From positions 50,965 through 114,964 of the forward strand of contig FPKD01000007.1 of the NCBI GenBank assembly GCA_900119625.1: 64,000 nucleotides of DNA. The letters run 5' to 3'. Of this stretch, positions 1-10,555 are shown in pieces. The position numbers and the translations under genes are program-made. Source of the DNA: Olsenella sp. kh2p3. Its GTDB lineage: Bacteria; Actinomycetota; Coriobacteriia; Coriobacteriales; Atopobiaceae. The notes under the pieces were generated by a model that saw nothing but the letters and a program-made list of their open reading frames with translations, made no database searches and was not told the origin of the DNA. Each line of letters begins with the position of its first letter. The first letter of the stretch is position 1.

Positions 1-516
1 CTCGACAAGGCAGTCCAGCTTCTGCTTGATGCACGGCGCGTCTCGTTCTACGGAAGCGGCGAGTCGAATGCCGTCGCCTATGACGCTTACCAGAAGTTCC
101 TTCGCTCCCCTATCGAAGTCCAGTTCGCCGCTGACTACCACGTCCAGCTCATGCAGGCCTCTCTTCTCGGGAAGGAAGACTGCATCTTTGCCATCACCCA
201 CACGGGCCTCTCAGAGGGAATCATCAACATCGCGCGCATCGCGAAGGACGCAGGCGCAAAGGTGATTGCCGTAGCAAGCTACCCCTCTAAGTACCTGGAG
301 CAATACGCGGACGTCATCCTGCTCTCGGCATCTGAGGAGACGGGGTACCGCTCGGAGTCGCTCTCGAGCAGGATCGCCCAGCTTGCCCTCATCGATTCGC
401 TCTACACGACCGTCATGTTCCGCAAGCCTGGCGTTCCGGAATCCCTGCACGCCATTAGGTCTGCCATCAGCCTCACCAAGTTGGACAACCCCGAGAATTA
501 CATGTCCCAGCTGTAG
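1..516 (+). CDS. RpiR/MurR-family transcriptional regulator, C-terminal part (SIS domain)
   Basis: The reading frame is open from the first base, so the N-terminal helix-turn-helix lies outside the window; 171 codons remain before TAG at 514-516. What is seen is a sugar-isomerase (SIS) fold: an entry motif FYGSGESNAVAYDAY near the start, then ITHTGLSEGIINIAR, where the Ser/Thr loop binds the phosphosugar, then AGAKVIAVASYPSKYLEQYADVILL. Regulators of this family bind sugar phosphates through SIS and control adjacent sugar catabolism. It converges on an aldolase/dehydrogenase pair, which could be its target, but no operator was identified. Family assignment is firm; the effector is unknown. 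Confidence 0.88.
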   Translation, partial: LDKAVQLLLDARRVSFYGSGESNAVAYDAYQKFLRSPIEVQFAADYHVQLMQASLLGKEDCIFAITHTGLSEGIINIARIAKDAGAKVIAVASYPSKYLEQYADVILLSASEETGYRSESLSSRIAQLALIDSLYTTVMFRKPGVPESLHAIRSAISLTKLDNPENYMSQL

Positions 517-610
517 GACAGTGCCCAGTAGGCGCCCAGTAGGGCGGTTCCTGCGCGCGGATAGGCGCATGCGCGCGGGGCTGCACGAACAGACGCCCGC
601 ACTAAGACGC

Positions 611-652
611 GACCCCGGCTGCCTCTCCCCCAAGGCAGCCGGGGTCGTTTTC
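611..652. terminator. bidirectional intrinsic terminator
   Basis: A 13-bp perfect stem (611-623 with 634-646, GACCCCGGCTGCC) with a 10-nt loop is followed by GTTTTC on the + strand. It lies between two convergent genes, the RpiR regulator and glycerol dehydrogenase, and can serve both. Confidence 0.8.
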
Positions 653-704
653 CCTTCGCTCCGCGGGCTTCCCCACAGACGCGGAATAGGTGTATGAGAA
701 GTGC

Positions 705-1802
705 CTATGCCATCTCGTGAACCGCGTCGTGCAGGCGCTTGCGGTCCGCCGGGTCGGTGCTCGTGAAGTGACGAGAGTTCGCGATGTACTCCTCGAGCTT
801 GTCCATGTTCTCCTCGGTCGGCTCGATGCCAAGGTCGGAGAGGGTCAGCGGCATATCCATGCTGCGCATGAACTCGCGCAGCTCGGCCTCCTTGTCCTCC
901 TGGCCGTTGAAGTAGAGCTGGCAGAAGAGGCCAACTCCCACGATCTCGCCGTGGATTGCGTCAGCCGCCTCCTTGGTGAAGATGGTGCGAACGCCATCGT
1001 AGATGACGTGAGCAAGCTCAGACTGCTTGAAGCTCTTGGTGGTGTTGGCGATGACGCCCGTCACCGGCACGTTCATGAACGCGACGTCGTAGAGCGTCTT
1101 TGTTGCCTTGTGCTGCCTGTTGTCCTCGATTGCCTTGAGGGCATTCTGCTCCAGCACCGAGTACGTGTAGCACGCAATGCTATAGGCCGAGAATATGTCG
1201 ATGGGCGTGTCCTCCTCCTTGAGGGCGGGCTGGCCGTTGAGCATCTCGATGCGCTTGGCCATGGCGTCAACGATGCCTGCCGCGTTGTAGCGGATGGGGC
1301 AGTTCGCAATCACGTCCATGTCCATGAGGCAGGCATCGATCTCGTGGTCGAACCTCCAGCTGAGCTTCTTGCCACCCTCCGGCGTGTACATGACGCTCAT
1401 GCACGTGAACGGGGCGCACGTGGATGCCGAGGTGGGGACGTTGACAGTCCCGAGCTTTGCCACCTCGCCAACCGCCTTTGCGAGGTCCATGATCTTGCCG
1501 CCGCCAATGCCAACGATCTCCTGCGCGCCGTAGGCGTGGGCCTTGTCGGCAAGCTCCTTTGCCGCCTCAAAGGAGCACCATCCGCCAAAAACCTCCAGCT
1601 GGAAGTCAATGCCGGACTCGTTCATGCTTGCGGTGAACTTGTCCTTCACGGCATCCCATGCACGCGGACCGGCAACGACAAGGACCCTGCGGCCAAAGCG
1701 GCGAATTTCCTCGCCAATGTGGTCGAGAAGGCCGCTCTCCTGCCGATACCTTCCTGCACCAAACTTGATTGCGCTGTCGAGCTTAGTTGTGCTGCTTGCC
1801 AT
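705..1802 (-). CDS. gldA: glycerol dehydrogenase-like iron-containing/zinc alcohol dehydrogenase
   Basis: A 365-residue protein of the GldA group of the iron-type alcohol dehydrogenase superfamily, which oxidises glycerol or a related polyol to the ketone with NAD+. The NAD-binding GGGKIMDLAKA motif is near residue 97, followed by VPTSASTCAPFT, typical of GldA. Two His residues about 18 apart (near 264 and 282, in SELAHVIYDG and DAIHGE) match the metal ligands His256/His274 of the family. I chose ATG 1802 because GAGAGGAG precedes it; an upstream in-frame ATG (1853) would add 17 unconserved residues. It lies 65 bp after the KDPG aldolase gene in the same direction, so the two are probably cotranscribed. 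The true substrate may be another sugar alcohol or acid. Confidence 0.85.
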   Translation of the reverse strand: MASSTTKLDSAIKFGAGRYRQESGLLDHIGEEIRRFGRRVLVVAGPRAWDAVKDKFTASMNESGIDFQLEVFGGWCSFEAAKELADKAHAYGAQEIVGIGGGKIMDLAKAVGEVAKLGTVNVPTSASTCAPFTCMSVMYTPEGGKKLSWRFDHEIDACLMDMDVIANCPIRYNAAGIVDAMAKRIEMLNGQPALKEEDTPIDIFSAYSIACYTYSVLEQNALKAIEDNRQHKATKTLYDVAFMNVPVTGVIANTTKSFKQSELAHVIYDGVRTIFTKEAADAIHGEIVGVGLFCQLYFNGQEDKEAELREFMRSMDMPLTLSDLGIEPTEENMDKLEEYIANSRHFTSTDPADRKRLHDAVHEMA

Positions 1803-1867
1803 GGAATCTGCTCCTCTCGTCAGCCGTCTGAGCGACAGCCACGTTGCCTGCATGCCGCACCTGGTGC

Positions 1868-2527
1868 CTACATGCCCCTGATCTCGCGAACCATCTTTGC
1901 TGCCTCGGCGGACTTGCGCTCCACCTCGGTGAAGTCACCGTCGCTGAAGAGGGCGGGCTTCACCATCCACGTGCCACCAGCAGCGATAATCGCCTTGTCG
2001 CTGAGATAATCGCGGAGGTTATCGGCGTTGACGCCACCGGTAGGCATGAAGCGGTGCCCAACAAACACCGAAGCCAGTGCGTCGATGGCCTTGATGCCAC
2101 CGTAAATGCCTGCAGGGAAGAACTTGGTGACCTCGATGCCCCGGTTGACCAGGGTCGTGAGCTCGGTCGGCGTCACACCGGCGGGAATCACGTCAATCTT
2201 GTTAGCGAGGCACCAATCGACAACCTCGAGGTCAAAACCGGGGCTCACGATGAACTTCGCGCCAGCATCCACCGCACGCTTTGCCTGGTCGAGGTTGAGT
2301 ACGGTTCCCGCACCAACGAGGACGTCGGGGCACTTGGTTGCCATGGCGTGAATGCAATCGGCCGCCGCGGAGGTCCTGAACGTCACCTCGGCTGCAGGCA
2401 GGCCGCCCTTAGTAAGCGCGTTTCCCATGGGAACTGCATCCTCGAGCTTCTCGAGAACGACAACCGGCATGACGCCGATCTTCTCGACATTCTCATAGAA
2501 GCCATCCTGCTTCATATAATCTGTCAT
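1868..2527 (-). CDS. eda: 2-dehydro-3-deoxyphosphogluconate (KDPG/KHG) aldolase
   Basis: A 219-residue class I aldolase that splits KDPG into pyruvate and glyceraldehyde-3-phosphate (or 4-hydroxy-2-oxoglutarate into pyruvate and glyoxylate). The catalytic Glu is in AAEVTFRT (near 45) and the Schiff-base Lys in VTKFFPAG (near 133), the same spacing as the E. coli enzyme; the phosphate-binding GTVLN and PTGGVN loops are present. ATG 2527 has AAGGAGACACTC upstream. First gene of a pair with gldA. No KDG kinase or Entner-Doudoroff dehydratase is in the window, so the feeding pathway (probably hexuronate or a sugar acid) is inferred only. Confidence 0.92.
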   Translation of the reverse strand: MTDYMKQDGFYENVEKIGVMPVVVLEKLEDAVPMGNALTKGGLPAAEVTFRTSAAADCIHAMATKCPDVLVGAGTVLNLDQAKRAVDAGAKFIVSPGFDLEVVDWCLANKIDVIPAGVTPTELTTLVNRGIEVTKFFPAGIYGGIKAIDALASVFVGHRFMPTGGVNADNLRDYLSDKAIIAAGGTWMVKPALFSDGDFTEVERKSAEAAKMVREIRGM

Positions 2528-2565
2528 GAGTGTCTCCTTGGCCCGCTCCGTCCGTTACGTGAACC

Positions 2566-2597
2566 ATTATAGAAAAGTTTTTTCTTTTTTTCCTCAA
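2566..2597 (-). promoter_or_regulatory. candidate promoter of eda-gldA
   Basis: On the minus strand a perfect TATAAT (2566-2571) is preceded by an A-rich tract and by TTGAGG (2592-2597). The spacer is 20 bp, longer than ideal, so the -10 and the A-tract are the convincing parts. The remaining gap up to glnN (about 2600-2915) shows nothing else that I can name. Confidence 0.45.
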
Positions 2598-2915
2598 CAA
2601 TTTGGGAAATTTTCTTTGTTTTTCCCTGTTGTTGCCACGGCTGCGCCCGCCTTCATTTCCCCTCGATAGCCGCACGCCCCTTTTACTCGCGAATCTCTGT
2701 GACTCTTGCGAGCGTACGGTGCGGTTGGAGGCGCCAAATGCCCCCAGACGCCCCTCTGTCCCCCAACCTTCCCCTCCTCGAAATTGCGTAGAAACAAGCT
2801 CTTCCAGCATTGGGAAACAAAGGCACGGTACAGTGGTGTGCGTACAAGGGCGCCAGCGAGCAGCAACCCCCGCAGGGTGCCTCCGGGAAAGTTCAGGGAC
2901 AGGAGAAGAGGCAGT

Positions 2916-5006
<2,091 letters not shown>

Positions 5007-5029
5007 GCATCGCGTACCAGCCGTGAGTG

Positions 5030-5066
5030 AGCCCAGCTGCAGCTAAGCTGCAGCTGGGCTCTTTGT
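5030..5066 (+). terminator. intrinsic terminator of glnN
   Basis: Near-perfect palindrome AGCCCAGCTGCAGCT/AGCTGCAGCTGGGCT at 5030-5060 followed by CTTTG, 23 bp after the glnN stop. Confidence 0.8.
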
Positions 5067-5092
5067 TGGATGTCCTTCTGGAGACGCGACCG

Positions 5093-5352
5093 TTGTTACC
5101 GGATGATCGCGTGGCAGCAACGTTTCCGCAGCTGGGAGTTGCAGTTTGCCGCTGGCCGGTAACAACGTGCGGGCCCGGGTGGGTGCTTGTTACCGGCCTG
5201 TCACACGACTGCGGCATTTACGCAGTTAAGGGTTGCCATGCGCCACGAGCCGGTAATAGCGAGCTGTTCAAGACGAGGCTTGTTACCGGCCGGTCGCCCA
5301 TTTTGACTACCAACTGGGCGTATGCCGCGGGCACGAGACGGGCTGGTAACAA
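5093..5352. repeat. array of three 73-bp terminally inverted elements (family E)
   Basis: Three elements at 5093-5165, 5187-5259 and 5280-5352. Each is exactly 73 bp, begins with TTGTTACCGG and ends with its inverse CCGGTAACAA (the second ends CCGGTAATAG, the third CTGGTAACAA). Spacers are 21 and 20 bp, so the period is 94 and 93. The interiors are diverged but related and partly self-complementary, for example ACTGCG-GCATTTA-CGCAGT in element 2, so each could fold into an imperfect hairpin. No convincing reading frame with a ribosome site runs through the array. It lies just after the glnN terminator and before a family A palindrome. Confidence 0.75.
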
Positions 5353-5387
5353 CGAACGGGGCTGGCGGCACCCAATCGGGGACCTGC

Positions 5388-5540
5388 TGCCCAAAAATCG
5401 ACATTGACGGCCCATTTTCGGCGATTTGGCGAGTACTAAGACTCTAACTTTTAGCGGAACCGCAGGTAGGGAAATGGCACCCGTCAGGTGATACTAGGCG
5501 CTACCCCCTGATTTGGGCCGTCAATGTCGATTTTTGGGCA
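5388..5540. repeat. family A palindrome, copy 1 (central CCGCAGGTAG)
   Basis: Perfect 26-bp inverted arms at 5388-5413 and 5515-5540 (containing AAAAATCGACATTGACGG and its inverse). The 10-mer CCGCAGGTAG at 5460-5469 sits within 1 bp of the symmetry centre. The element lies between the convergent genes glnN and DUF308. Its arm sequence is unrelated to that of the other copies. Confidence 0.85.
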
Positions 5541-5610
5541 GGGGTCCGTCAGAAGCAGCTGACCAAGAGCCCCTGGAGACCAAATCCCTCAGCCCCGTGC
5601 GAAGGCTCCC

Positions 5611-6150
5611 CTACTTCCTGCGGTCGTCTGGCATACGAACGCCATCCACAATGCGCACGATGCCACAGTAGACCAGCGCAATGCCGCAGATGACCATGGT
5701 CGTATCAGCAAAGAGACCAGGCGAGAACAGCACCAGCACACCCAGCACGATGGCGAGAATGGCACCCACCTTGGCGGTTCCAGCCCTCGGCAGGCCAAGC
5801 GCCTGCAAGGCGTTTGCGCCGTACAGGGAGTTGAGGCCGGAGACCAGGATGAAGATGCCCAGCAGGATGAAGATCCACGTCACAAAGAAGCCTGGGATGT
5901 TCACCAGAAGGATGCCAAAGAGCAGCTCGACGATGCCGGCGTAGAGGTCGGCAGTCGAGAGGATCACGCTCCAGCGCGTGAGCGCGCTCGCCAGAGAAAC
6001 AATGCCCATGACAACCAGCACCCATCCAAGCATGACGGTGATCGTAAGCATGGCGGATTGCGGGTTGGTGAAGAGAATGATGCCCATAGCCGCCAGCGCA
6101 ACGCCAGAGACGATGGTTCCCAACTTAGTACTCGCAAACTTCTGGTCCAT
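5611..6150 (-). CDS. HdeD-like DUF308 membrane protein
   Basis: A 179-residue protein almost entirely made of six hydrophobic helices, in three hairpin repeats of the DUF308/HdeD type (for example GVALAAMGIILFTNP, LLFGILLVNIPGFFV, VLGVLVLFSPGLFAD). In E. coli HdeD belongs to an acid-resistance island; here the role is unknown. The short charged tail VRMPDDRRK is expected in the cytoplasm. ATG 6150 is preceded by GGAGGC. It stands alone, 145 bp from the next minus-strand gene upstream, which ends in its own terminator. Confidence 0.82.
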   Translation of the reverse strand: MDQKFASTKLGTIVSGVALAAMGIILFTNPQSAMLTITVMLGWVLVVMGIVSLASALTRWSVILSTADLYAGIVELLFGILLVNIPGFFVTWIFILLGIFILVSGLNSLYGANALQALGLPRAGTAKVGAILAIVLGVLVLFSPGLFADTTMVICGIALVYCGIVRIVDGVRMPDDRRK

Positions 6151-6268
6151 GGTATGCCTCCAGACGCGCTAACAAACTGACACACTCTGCTCATACCCAT
6201 CGATTCTACCCGCCAATACCAAGAACGGGCGCCTTCCCCGCCCATGGCGCAGGAAGACGCCCGTCGAA

Positions 6269-6297
6269 TGAGACAAAGGGAAACTCCCTTTGTCTCA
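6269..6297 (-). terminator. stop-codon-embedded palindrome, family D copy 1
   Basis: TGAGACAAAGGGA and its exact inverse with a 3-nt loop. On the minus strand the first three bases TGA (6297-6295) are the stop codon of the ABC ATPase gene, so translation ends inside the stem. Identical arms recur at 14392-14420 and 58774-58802. Confidence 0.75.
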
Positions 6298-7371
6298 CAG
6301 TGCGTGAACGTCGCCTTTTGTGAAGCTCACAAAGGCATCGTCGCCCACCTCATAGATCTTGTGGGTCTTGGGGTTGAAGTCCTGAATCTTGACAAGGGTG
6401 TTGCCTACCATGACCTGGTAGTTCTGGTAGCTGCCCATGAAGCGCGAGAGTGTGACCTTGCAGTGGAGGACGCCCTCGTCAGCGAGGGTGGCCGCCTCGG
6501 GACGCAGCACCAGGGTGATGTCATCGCCCACGCTGTGGGCGGAAACGCCGTCAACCTCAACGCTGTGCCCCTCGATGGTCGCGACACCGGTGTCACCCTC
6601 CTTCTCGGCAAGCTTGCCACGCAGGAAGTTGGACTCGCCAATGAAGTCGGCCACAAACTCGTCGACGGGACGATAGTAGACGGCGTGCGGGTCGCCAACC
6701 TGGTCGATGACGCCACGCTTCATGACGATGATCCTGTCGGCGATTGCCATGGCCTCGGACTGGTCGTGCGTCACGTAGACTGCGGTGATGCCCGCCTCCT
6801 GCTGGATGCGACGCACCTCGGTGCGCATCTCCACGCGCAGCTTGGCGTCCAGGTTGGAGAGAGGCTCGTCGAAGAGCAGGACCGAGGGCTCGATGACCAG
6901 GGCACGCGCCAGGGCAACGCGCTGCTGCTGGCCACCCGAGAGCTGGTTGGTCATGCGATCCTCCATGCCCTCCAAGCCAACCATGCCCAGGATTCGCGTG
7001 ACCTTGTCGCGAATCTCGTCGGCGGGGAGCTTGCGGATCTTGAGGCCGTACGCCACGTTATCAAAGATGTTGTAGTGCGGGAGCAGAGCGTAGCTCTGGA
7101 AGACCATGGCCGTGTCGCGCTTGTTGGGGGTAAGGTCGTTGATGGGCTCGCCGCCCAGGTAGATCTGTCCCTCGTCCGGGCTTTCGAAGCCGGCGATCAT
7201 GCGCAGGATGGTGGTCTTTCCGCAGCCAGAGGGGCCAAGCAGCGTCACGAACTCACCGGGCGCTATCTCCAGGTTGGCATCGTGGACGGCGTAGAAGTCC
7301 TTCTTGGTCTTGGGATCCTGGTAGATCTTGGAGATGTGCTCAAGACGCACACCCTTCTTCTCCTTGGCCAT
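6295..7371 (-). CDS. ABC importer ATP-binding protein, FbpC/PotA type
   Basis: A 358-residue ATPase that powers the permease encoded just upstream. Walker A GPSGCGKTT is near residue 47, the Q-loop is FQSYALLPH, the signature [15 protein letters not shown], Walker B LLFDEPLSNLD, and the switch His is in YVTHDQSEAM; a C-terminal TOBE-like regulatory domain follows (about 240-358). The class serves Fe3+, polyamine, thiamine or phosphonate importers. It starts 3 bp after the permease stop, so translation is coupled. Its stop codon lies in a palindromic terminator. Confidence 0.92.
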   Translation of the reverse strand: MAKEKKGVRLEHISKIYQDPKTKKDFYAVHDANLEIAPGEFVTLLGPSGCGKTTILRMIAGFESPDEGQIYLGGEPINDLTPNKRDTAMVFQSYALLPHYNIFDNVAYGLKIRKLPADEIRDKVTRILGMVGLEGMEDRMTNQLSGGQQQRVALARALVIEPSVLLFDEPLSNLDAKLRVEMRTEVRRIQQEAGITAVYVTHDQSEAMAIADRIIVMKRGVIDQVGDPHAVYYRPVDEFVADFIGESNFLRGKLAEKEGDTGVATIEGHSVEVDGVSAHSVGDDITLVLRPEAATLADEGVLHCKVTLSRFMGSYQNYQVMVGNTLVKIQDFNPKTHKIYEVGDDAFVSFTKGDVHAL

Positions 7372-7374
7372 GGG

Positions 7375-9096
7375 TTACTCCTCCTCGCTCTTGGCGTTGA
7401 TCTTTGCGCTGGTGCCGAAGTGCTTGATGAAGAGGTTCATAAGCAGAACGGCCGCGTAGGTGATGATGATGAGGATCGTGGCAAAGGCGCAGGCAATGCC
7501 ATAGGCGCCCTTCTCGGCGTACTCGTTGATCTGGACGGTGATCATGAGGGTCTGCGGTGTGACCAGCAGGATGACGGCCGAGATTGCCGTGATGGAGCGC
7601 ACGAACGCGGTGACAAGGCCCGAGAGGAACGAGTCCTTGATGAGCGGCAGCGTGACGGTCATGAAGACCTGGAAGCTGTTGGCACCCATGTCGTAGGCAG
7701 ACTCCTCGATGGACTTGTCGATCTGGCGCAGCGCCGAGATGCCGGAGCGGGTACCGGTGGGAAGCGACCTCACGATGAACACGATGACGAGAATGGCGGC
7801 AGTGCCGTAGAGACCCTGCATGAAGCCCGTGTGGAAGACGCCGCTGGAGAAGCCGCGGATGAAGCCGACGCCGAGGACGGTGCCGGGGACTGCCATGGCG
7901 AGCATGGAGACGAACTCGATGAAGCCGCGTCCGGCGAAGCGCCTCTTGACGACAAGGTACGCGATGACCATAGAGAGGAGGGCCGTAAGCGGTGCCGCAA
8001 TGAGCGACAGGCCAAACGAGTCGGCAAAGGCCTCGAAGCCGTGGTGGAGGGTAAAGACCTGGATGAACCACTTGGGCGTGAGCGAGTAGTCATAGCCCCA
8101 CGTCTTGAACAGGGCGCCGAACGGGACGCAGATGTAAAGCGCCACGACGAAGATGGCGACGGCACCGCAGAGGACGGAGAGCGGAATGCGCACGGAGTTG
8201 TCGGTGATGAGCATGCGGCCGCGCGCGGCCTTGCCCGTGAGTGTTGCCGTGCTCTTGCGCTCGAGCACGTACTTCTGGACGATGAACATGATGAGCGTGA
8301 TGCCGAGAAGCACGCACGACATGGCAGATGCGCCCTGCTTGTCGTAGGCGCCGGTGATCTGCAGGTAGATGGACGTGGCAAGCGTGTCGTAGGAGCCACC
8401 GATGATCATGGGGTTCGCAAAATCGGCGATGGACTCCATGAAGGAGACGAGAAACGCGTTGCCCATGCCCGGCAGGATGAGCGGCAGTGTGACGCTGGTG
8501 AAGACCTTCCAGCGAGAGGCGCCCATGTCGCGCGCAGCCTCCTCAAGGGAAGGGTCGATGTTTCTCAGCAGTCCCCTGAACATCATGTAGCACACGGGGA
8601 AGAACGTGAGCGTCTGCACGAGGGCAATGCCCCAGAAGCCGTAGACGTTGTTGTCATAGATTCCCAGAAGCGTGCGGGTGATGAGGCCCGCCTTGCCAAA
8701 AAGCAGGATTACCGAAAGCGACAGCACAAACGGCGGAGAGACCACGGGGAGCATGGAGACGAGCTTGAAGAGCCCGCTCATGAAGCGCGACTTGAGGTTG
8801 ACGTAAACCTCGACGTAGGCAAAGAGCAGGCCGATGAGCGTGGCCACTATGCCTACGAAGAGCCCCAGGACCAGCGTGTTACTGATGGCCGTCTCGAAGG
8901 ACGGCATCGCCAGCACGCGCTGTAACACGGAAAGCGTGGGGCCGCTCTCCCCTACCACGGCATCGACGAGCAGGATTGCCAGCGGATATAGGATGAATAG
9001 GGTCAAGAACACGATCAGGACGATGATCGTGGTGACCAGTATTGGATCTGCCAGCAACTTCTTCTGGTCCAGCCGAGCACTCTGACCTCGTGCCAT
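7375..9096 (-). CDS. ABC importer permease, two fused modules (FbpB type)
   Basis: A 573-residue inner-membrane permease made of two tandem BPD_transp_1 modules (roughly 20-290 and 310-565) with about 12 transmembrane helices. The cytoplasmic EAA coupling loops are visible in each half: EEAARDMGASRWKVFTSVTLP and EESAYDMGANSFQVFMTVTLP. Fusion of both permease halves is the norm for FbpB/AfuB systems. It lies between the binding protein and the ATPase genes in one operon. Substrate cannot be told from this subunit. Confidence 0.9.
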   Translation of the reverse strand: MARGQSARLDQKKLLADPILVTTIIVLIVFLTLFILYPLAILLVDAVVGESGPTLSVLQRVLAMPSFETAISNTLVLGLFVGIVATLIGLLFAYVEVYVNLKSRFMSGLFKLVSMLPVVSPPFVLSLSVILLFGKAGLITRTLLGIYDNNVYGFWGIALVQTLTFFPVCYMMFRGLLRNIDPSLEEAARDMGASRWKVFTSVTLPLILPGMGNAFLVSFMESIADFANPMIIGGSYDTLATSIYLQITGAYDKQGASAMSCVLLGITLIMFIVQKYVLERKSTATLTGKAARGRMLITDNSVRIPLSVLCGAVAIFVVALYICVPFGALFKTWGYDYSLTPKWFIQVFTLHHGFEAFADSFGLSLIAAPLTALLSMVIAYLVVKRRFAGRGFIEFVSMLAMAVPGTVLGVGFIRGFSSGVFHTGFMQGLYGTAAILVIVFIVRSLPTGTRSGISALRQIDKSIEESAYDMGANSFQVFMTVTLPLIKDSFLSGLVTAFVRSITAISAVILLVTPQTLMITVQINEYAEKGAYGIACAFATILIIITYAAVLLMNLFIKHFGTSAKINAKSEEE

Positions 9097-9165
9097 GGCA
9101 TCTCTCCTCTCGCTTGACGCACTCCGCCCCGAGGCATGCGACGCCCCGGGGCGGAAGGCAGGGTG

Positions 9166-10323
9166 CTACTCGGTCTGGAAGCGGTCGTCGCCGCCACCGA
9201 GGGCGTTCATGATGTCAGAGACGTACTGCTCGGTGTTCTCCTTGGCGTCCTCGAAGTCGTAGTCCATGACGTTGTTGGGATCGAGGCCGTACTCCTCGAC
9301 AACCGCCGGCTGCTTTGCGTCATCGATGACCAGGAACTGGTAGGCGCCAACCTCCTGGGCACGCTCGACGCACTGCGGCGAGAGAGCGTACTCGATCCAG
9401 AGCTTGGCGGCGTTCTCGTGCTTGCAGCCCTTGAAGATGGCCGTGGCGCCAACCTCGTAGGAGGCACCGGAGGACGGGATCACAAGGCCGATGTTCTGGT
9501 AGCCGTTGTCGACGATCTGGTAGATGGCGTCGTGCAGGAAGCCAATGCCGATGGTGCACTCGCCGGTGCCCACGTTCTTGGACGGGCCAGAGCCACTCTT
9601 GGTGTAGACCTGCACGTTCTTGTCCAGGTCTACCAGGTACTTGATGCCGTCGTCGTGGCCGTACTTCTGGATGACGGTGTTGAGGATGAGCTTAGCCGTG
9701 CCGGCCGTGTTGTAGTTGGACATCCAGATGAGGTCCTTGTACTTCTCGTCGAGAAGATCGGGCCAGTCCTGCGGGGCGTCGAGGCCCTTGCGCTCAAGCT
9801 CGTCTTTGTTGTAGAAGAAGCCAAGGATGCCCTTGTAGATGCCGTACCAGTTTCCGTCGGCGTCACGGAACTTGTCGGAGATGAGATGCGAGGCGTTCTT
9901 TGCCTCGTAGGGCTCGAGGATGCCCTTGGTCACGGCCACGTTATAAGGATCGGTGGTGCCGCCAAACCAGACGTCGGCGGAGGGGTTGCCGTTCTCCTCT
10001 TCCACCTTTGACTCGACCTCGCCCGTGGAAAGACGCTGATAGGAGGTCTCGATGCCAAAGAGCTCCTGGAAGTGCTGGGCGCAGGCGGCCACGTGCTGCT
10101 CCTCGCAGGAGCCGTAGACCACAAGCTCGCCGTCCTTCTTGGCGGCCTCGATCACGTCGTCGCTCGCGATGCGGGACAGGTCGTCCGAGCCGGAGCTCGA
10201 GCTGGTGTCGGTGCCGCTGGAGCTGGAACCCGACGTGTCTGATCCACCGCACGCGGCAAGGCCAAGGCCTGCTGCTGCGACAGCAGTCGTGCCGAGAAAC
10301 TCCCTACGAGATACGTTCTTCAT
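9166..10323 (-). CDS. ABC importer substrate-binding lipoprotein (AfuA/FbpA class)
   Basis: A 385-residue extracytoplasmic binding protein. The start MKNVSRREFLGTTAV carries a Tat-like RRxFLG motif, and LGLAAC (Cys near 25) is a lipobox, so it should be a membrane-anchored lipoprotein; a Ser/Gly-rich linker follows. The mature part (LVVYGSCEEQHVAACAQHF, WFGGTTDPYNVAVTKG) matches family-1/AfuA-type proteins. I do not see the adjacent Tyr-Tyr pair that holds Fe3+ in FbpA, so iron is not assured; phosphonates, thiamine or phosphosugars are alternatives. ATG 10323 is chosen over an in-frame ATG 12 bp upstream. First gene of the importer operon. Confidence 0.85.
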   Translation of the reverse strand: MKNVSRREFLGTTAVAAAGLGLAACGGSDTSGSSSSGTDTSSSSGSDDLSRIASDDVIEAAKKDGELVVYGSCEEQHVAACAQHFQELFGIETSYQRLSTGEVESKVEEENGNPSADVWFGGTTDPYNVAVTKGILEPYEAKNASHLISDKFRDADGNWYGIYKGILGFFYNKDELERKGLDAPQDWPDLLDEKYKDLIWMSNYNTAGTAKLILNTVIQKYGHDDGIKYLVDLDKNVQVYTKSGSGPSKNVGTGECTIGIGFLHDAIYQIVDNGYQNIGLVIPSSGASYEVGATAIFKGCKHENAAKLWIEYALSPQCVERAQEVGAYQFLVIDDAKQPAVVEEYGLDPNNVMDYDFEDAKENTEQYVSDIMNALGGGDDRFQTE

Positions 10324-10555
10324 GAGACACCCCAATCTAACGGGCCTTCCTGAGGCCCGCTACGTTGCGCCGTGGCATGCCGCGGCTCTCCCTATGCCCC
10401 CAAGGCCACGTAGCCTTGGTTCTTTTATCAAGCTTTACACTTCTCGTTTATTTTTCTTACAGAATTCGATTACCGAGGGAGAGAGTCCCCCTAAGCGGCA
10501 TACCGAGGCCGTGAGCGGGGCTTGGTTGTTCTCGCATGGGGAGACGGCGCCGGGC
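10324..10555. other. gap upstream of the ABC importer operon
   Basis: Contains a small hairpin at about 10338-10358 (CGGGCCT/AGGCCCG, 7-bp stem) just upstream of the binding-protein start and an AT-rich stretch at 10430-10475 that probably holds the promoter. I could not pick a clear -35/-10 pair or match a known riboswitch. Confidence 0.4.

Noticed and set aside
5093..5352. CRISPR array or integron cassette array
   Set aside because: Repeats are terminal inverted ends of 73-bp elements rather than direct repeats, there is no integrase or cas gene, and spacers are about 20 bp without cassette genes.
6244..8925. 893-codon plus-strand frame opposite the ABC ATPase and permease
   Set aside because: Antisense shadow of two clear ABC genes, with Asp/Glu/His-rich translation typical of reversed membrane protein codons.
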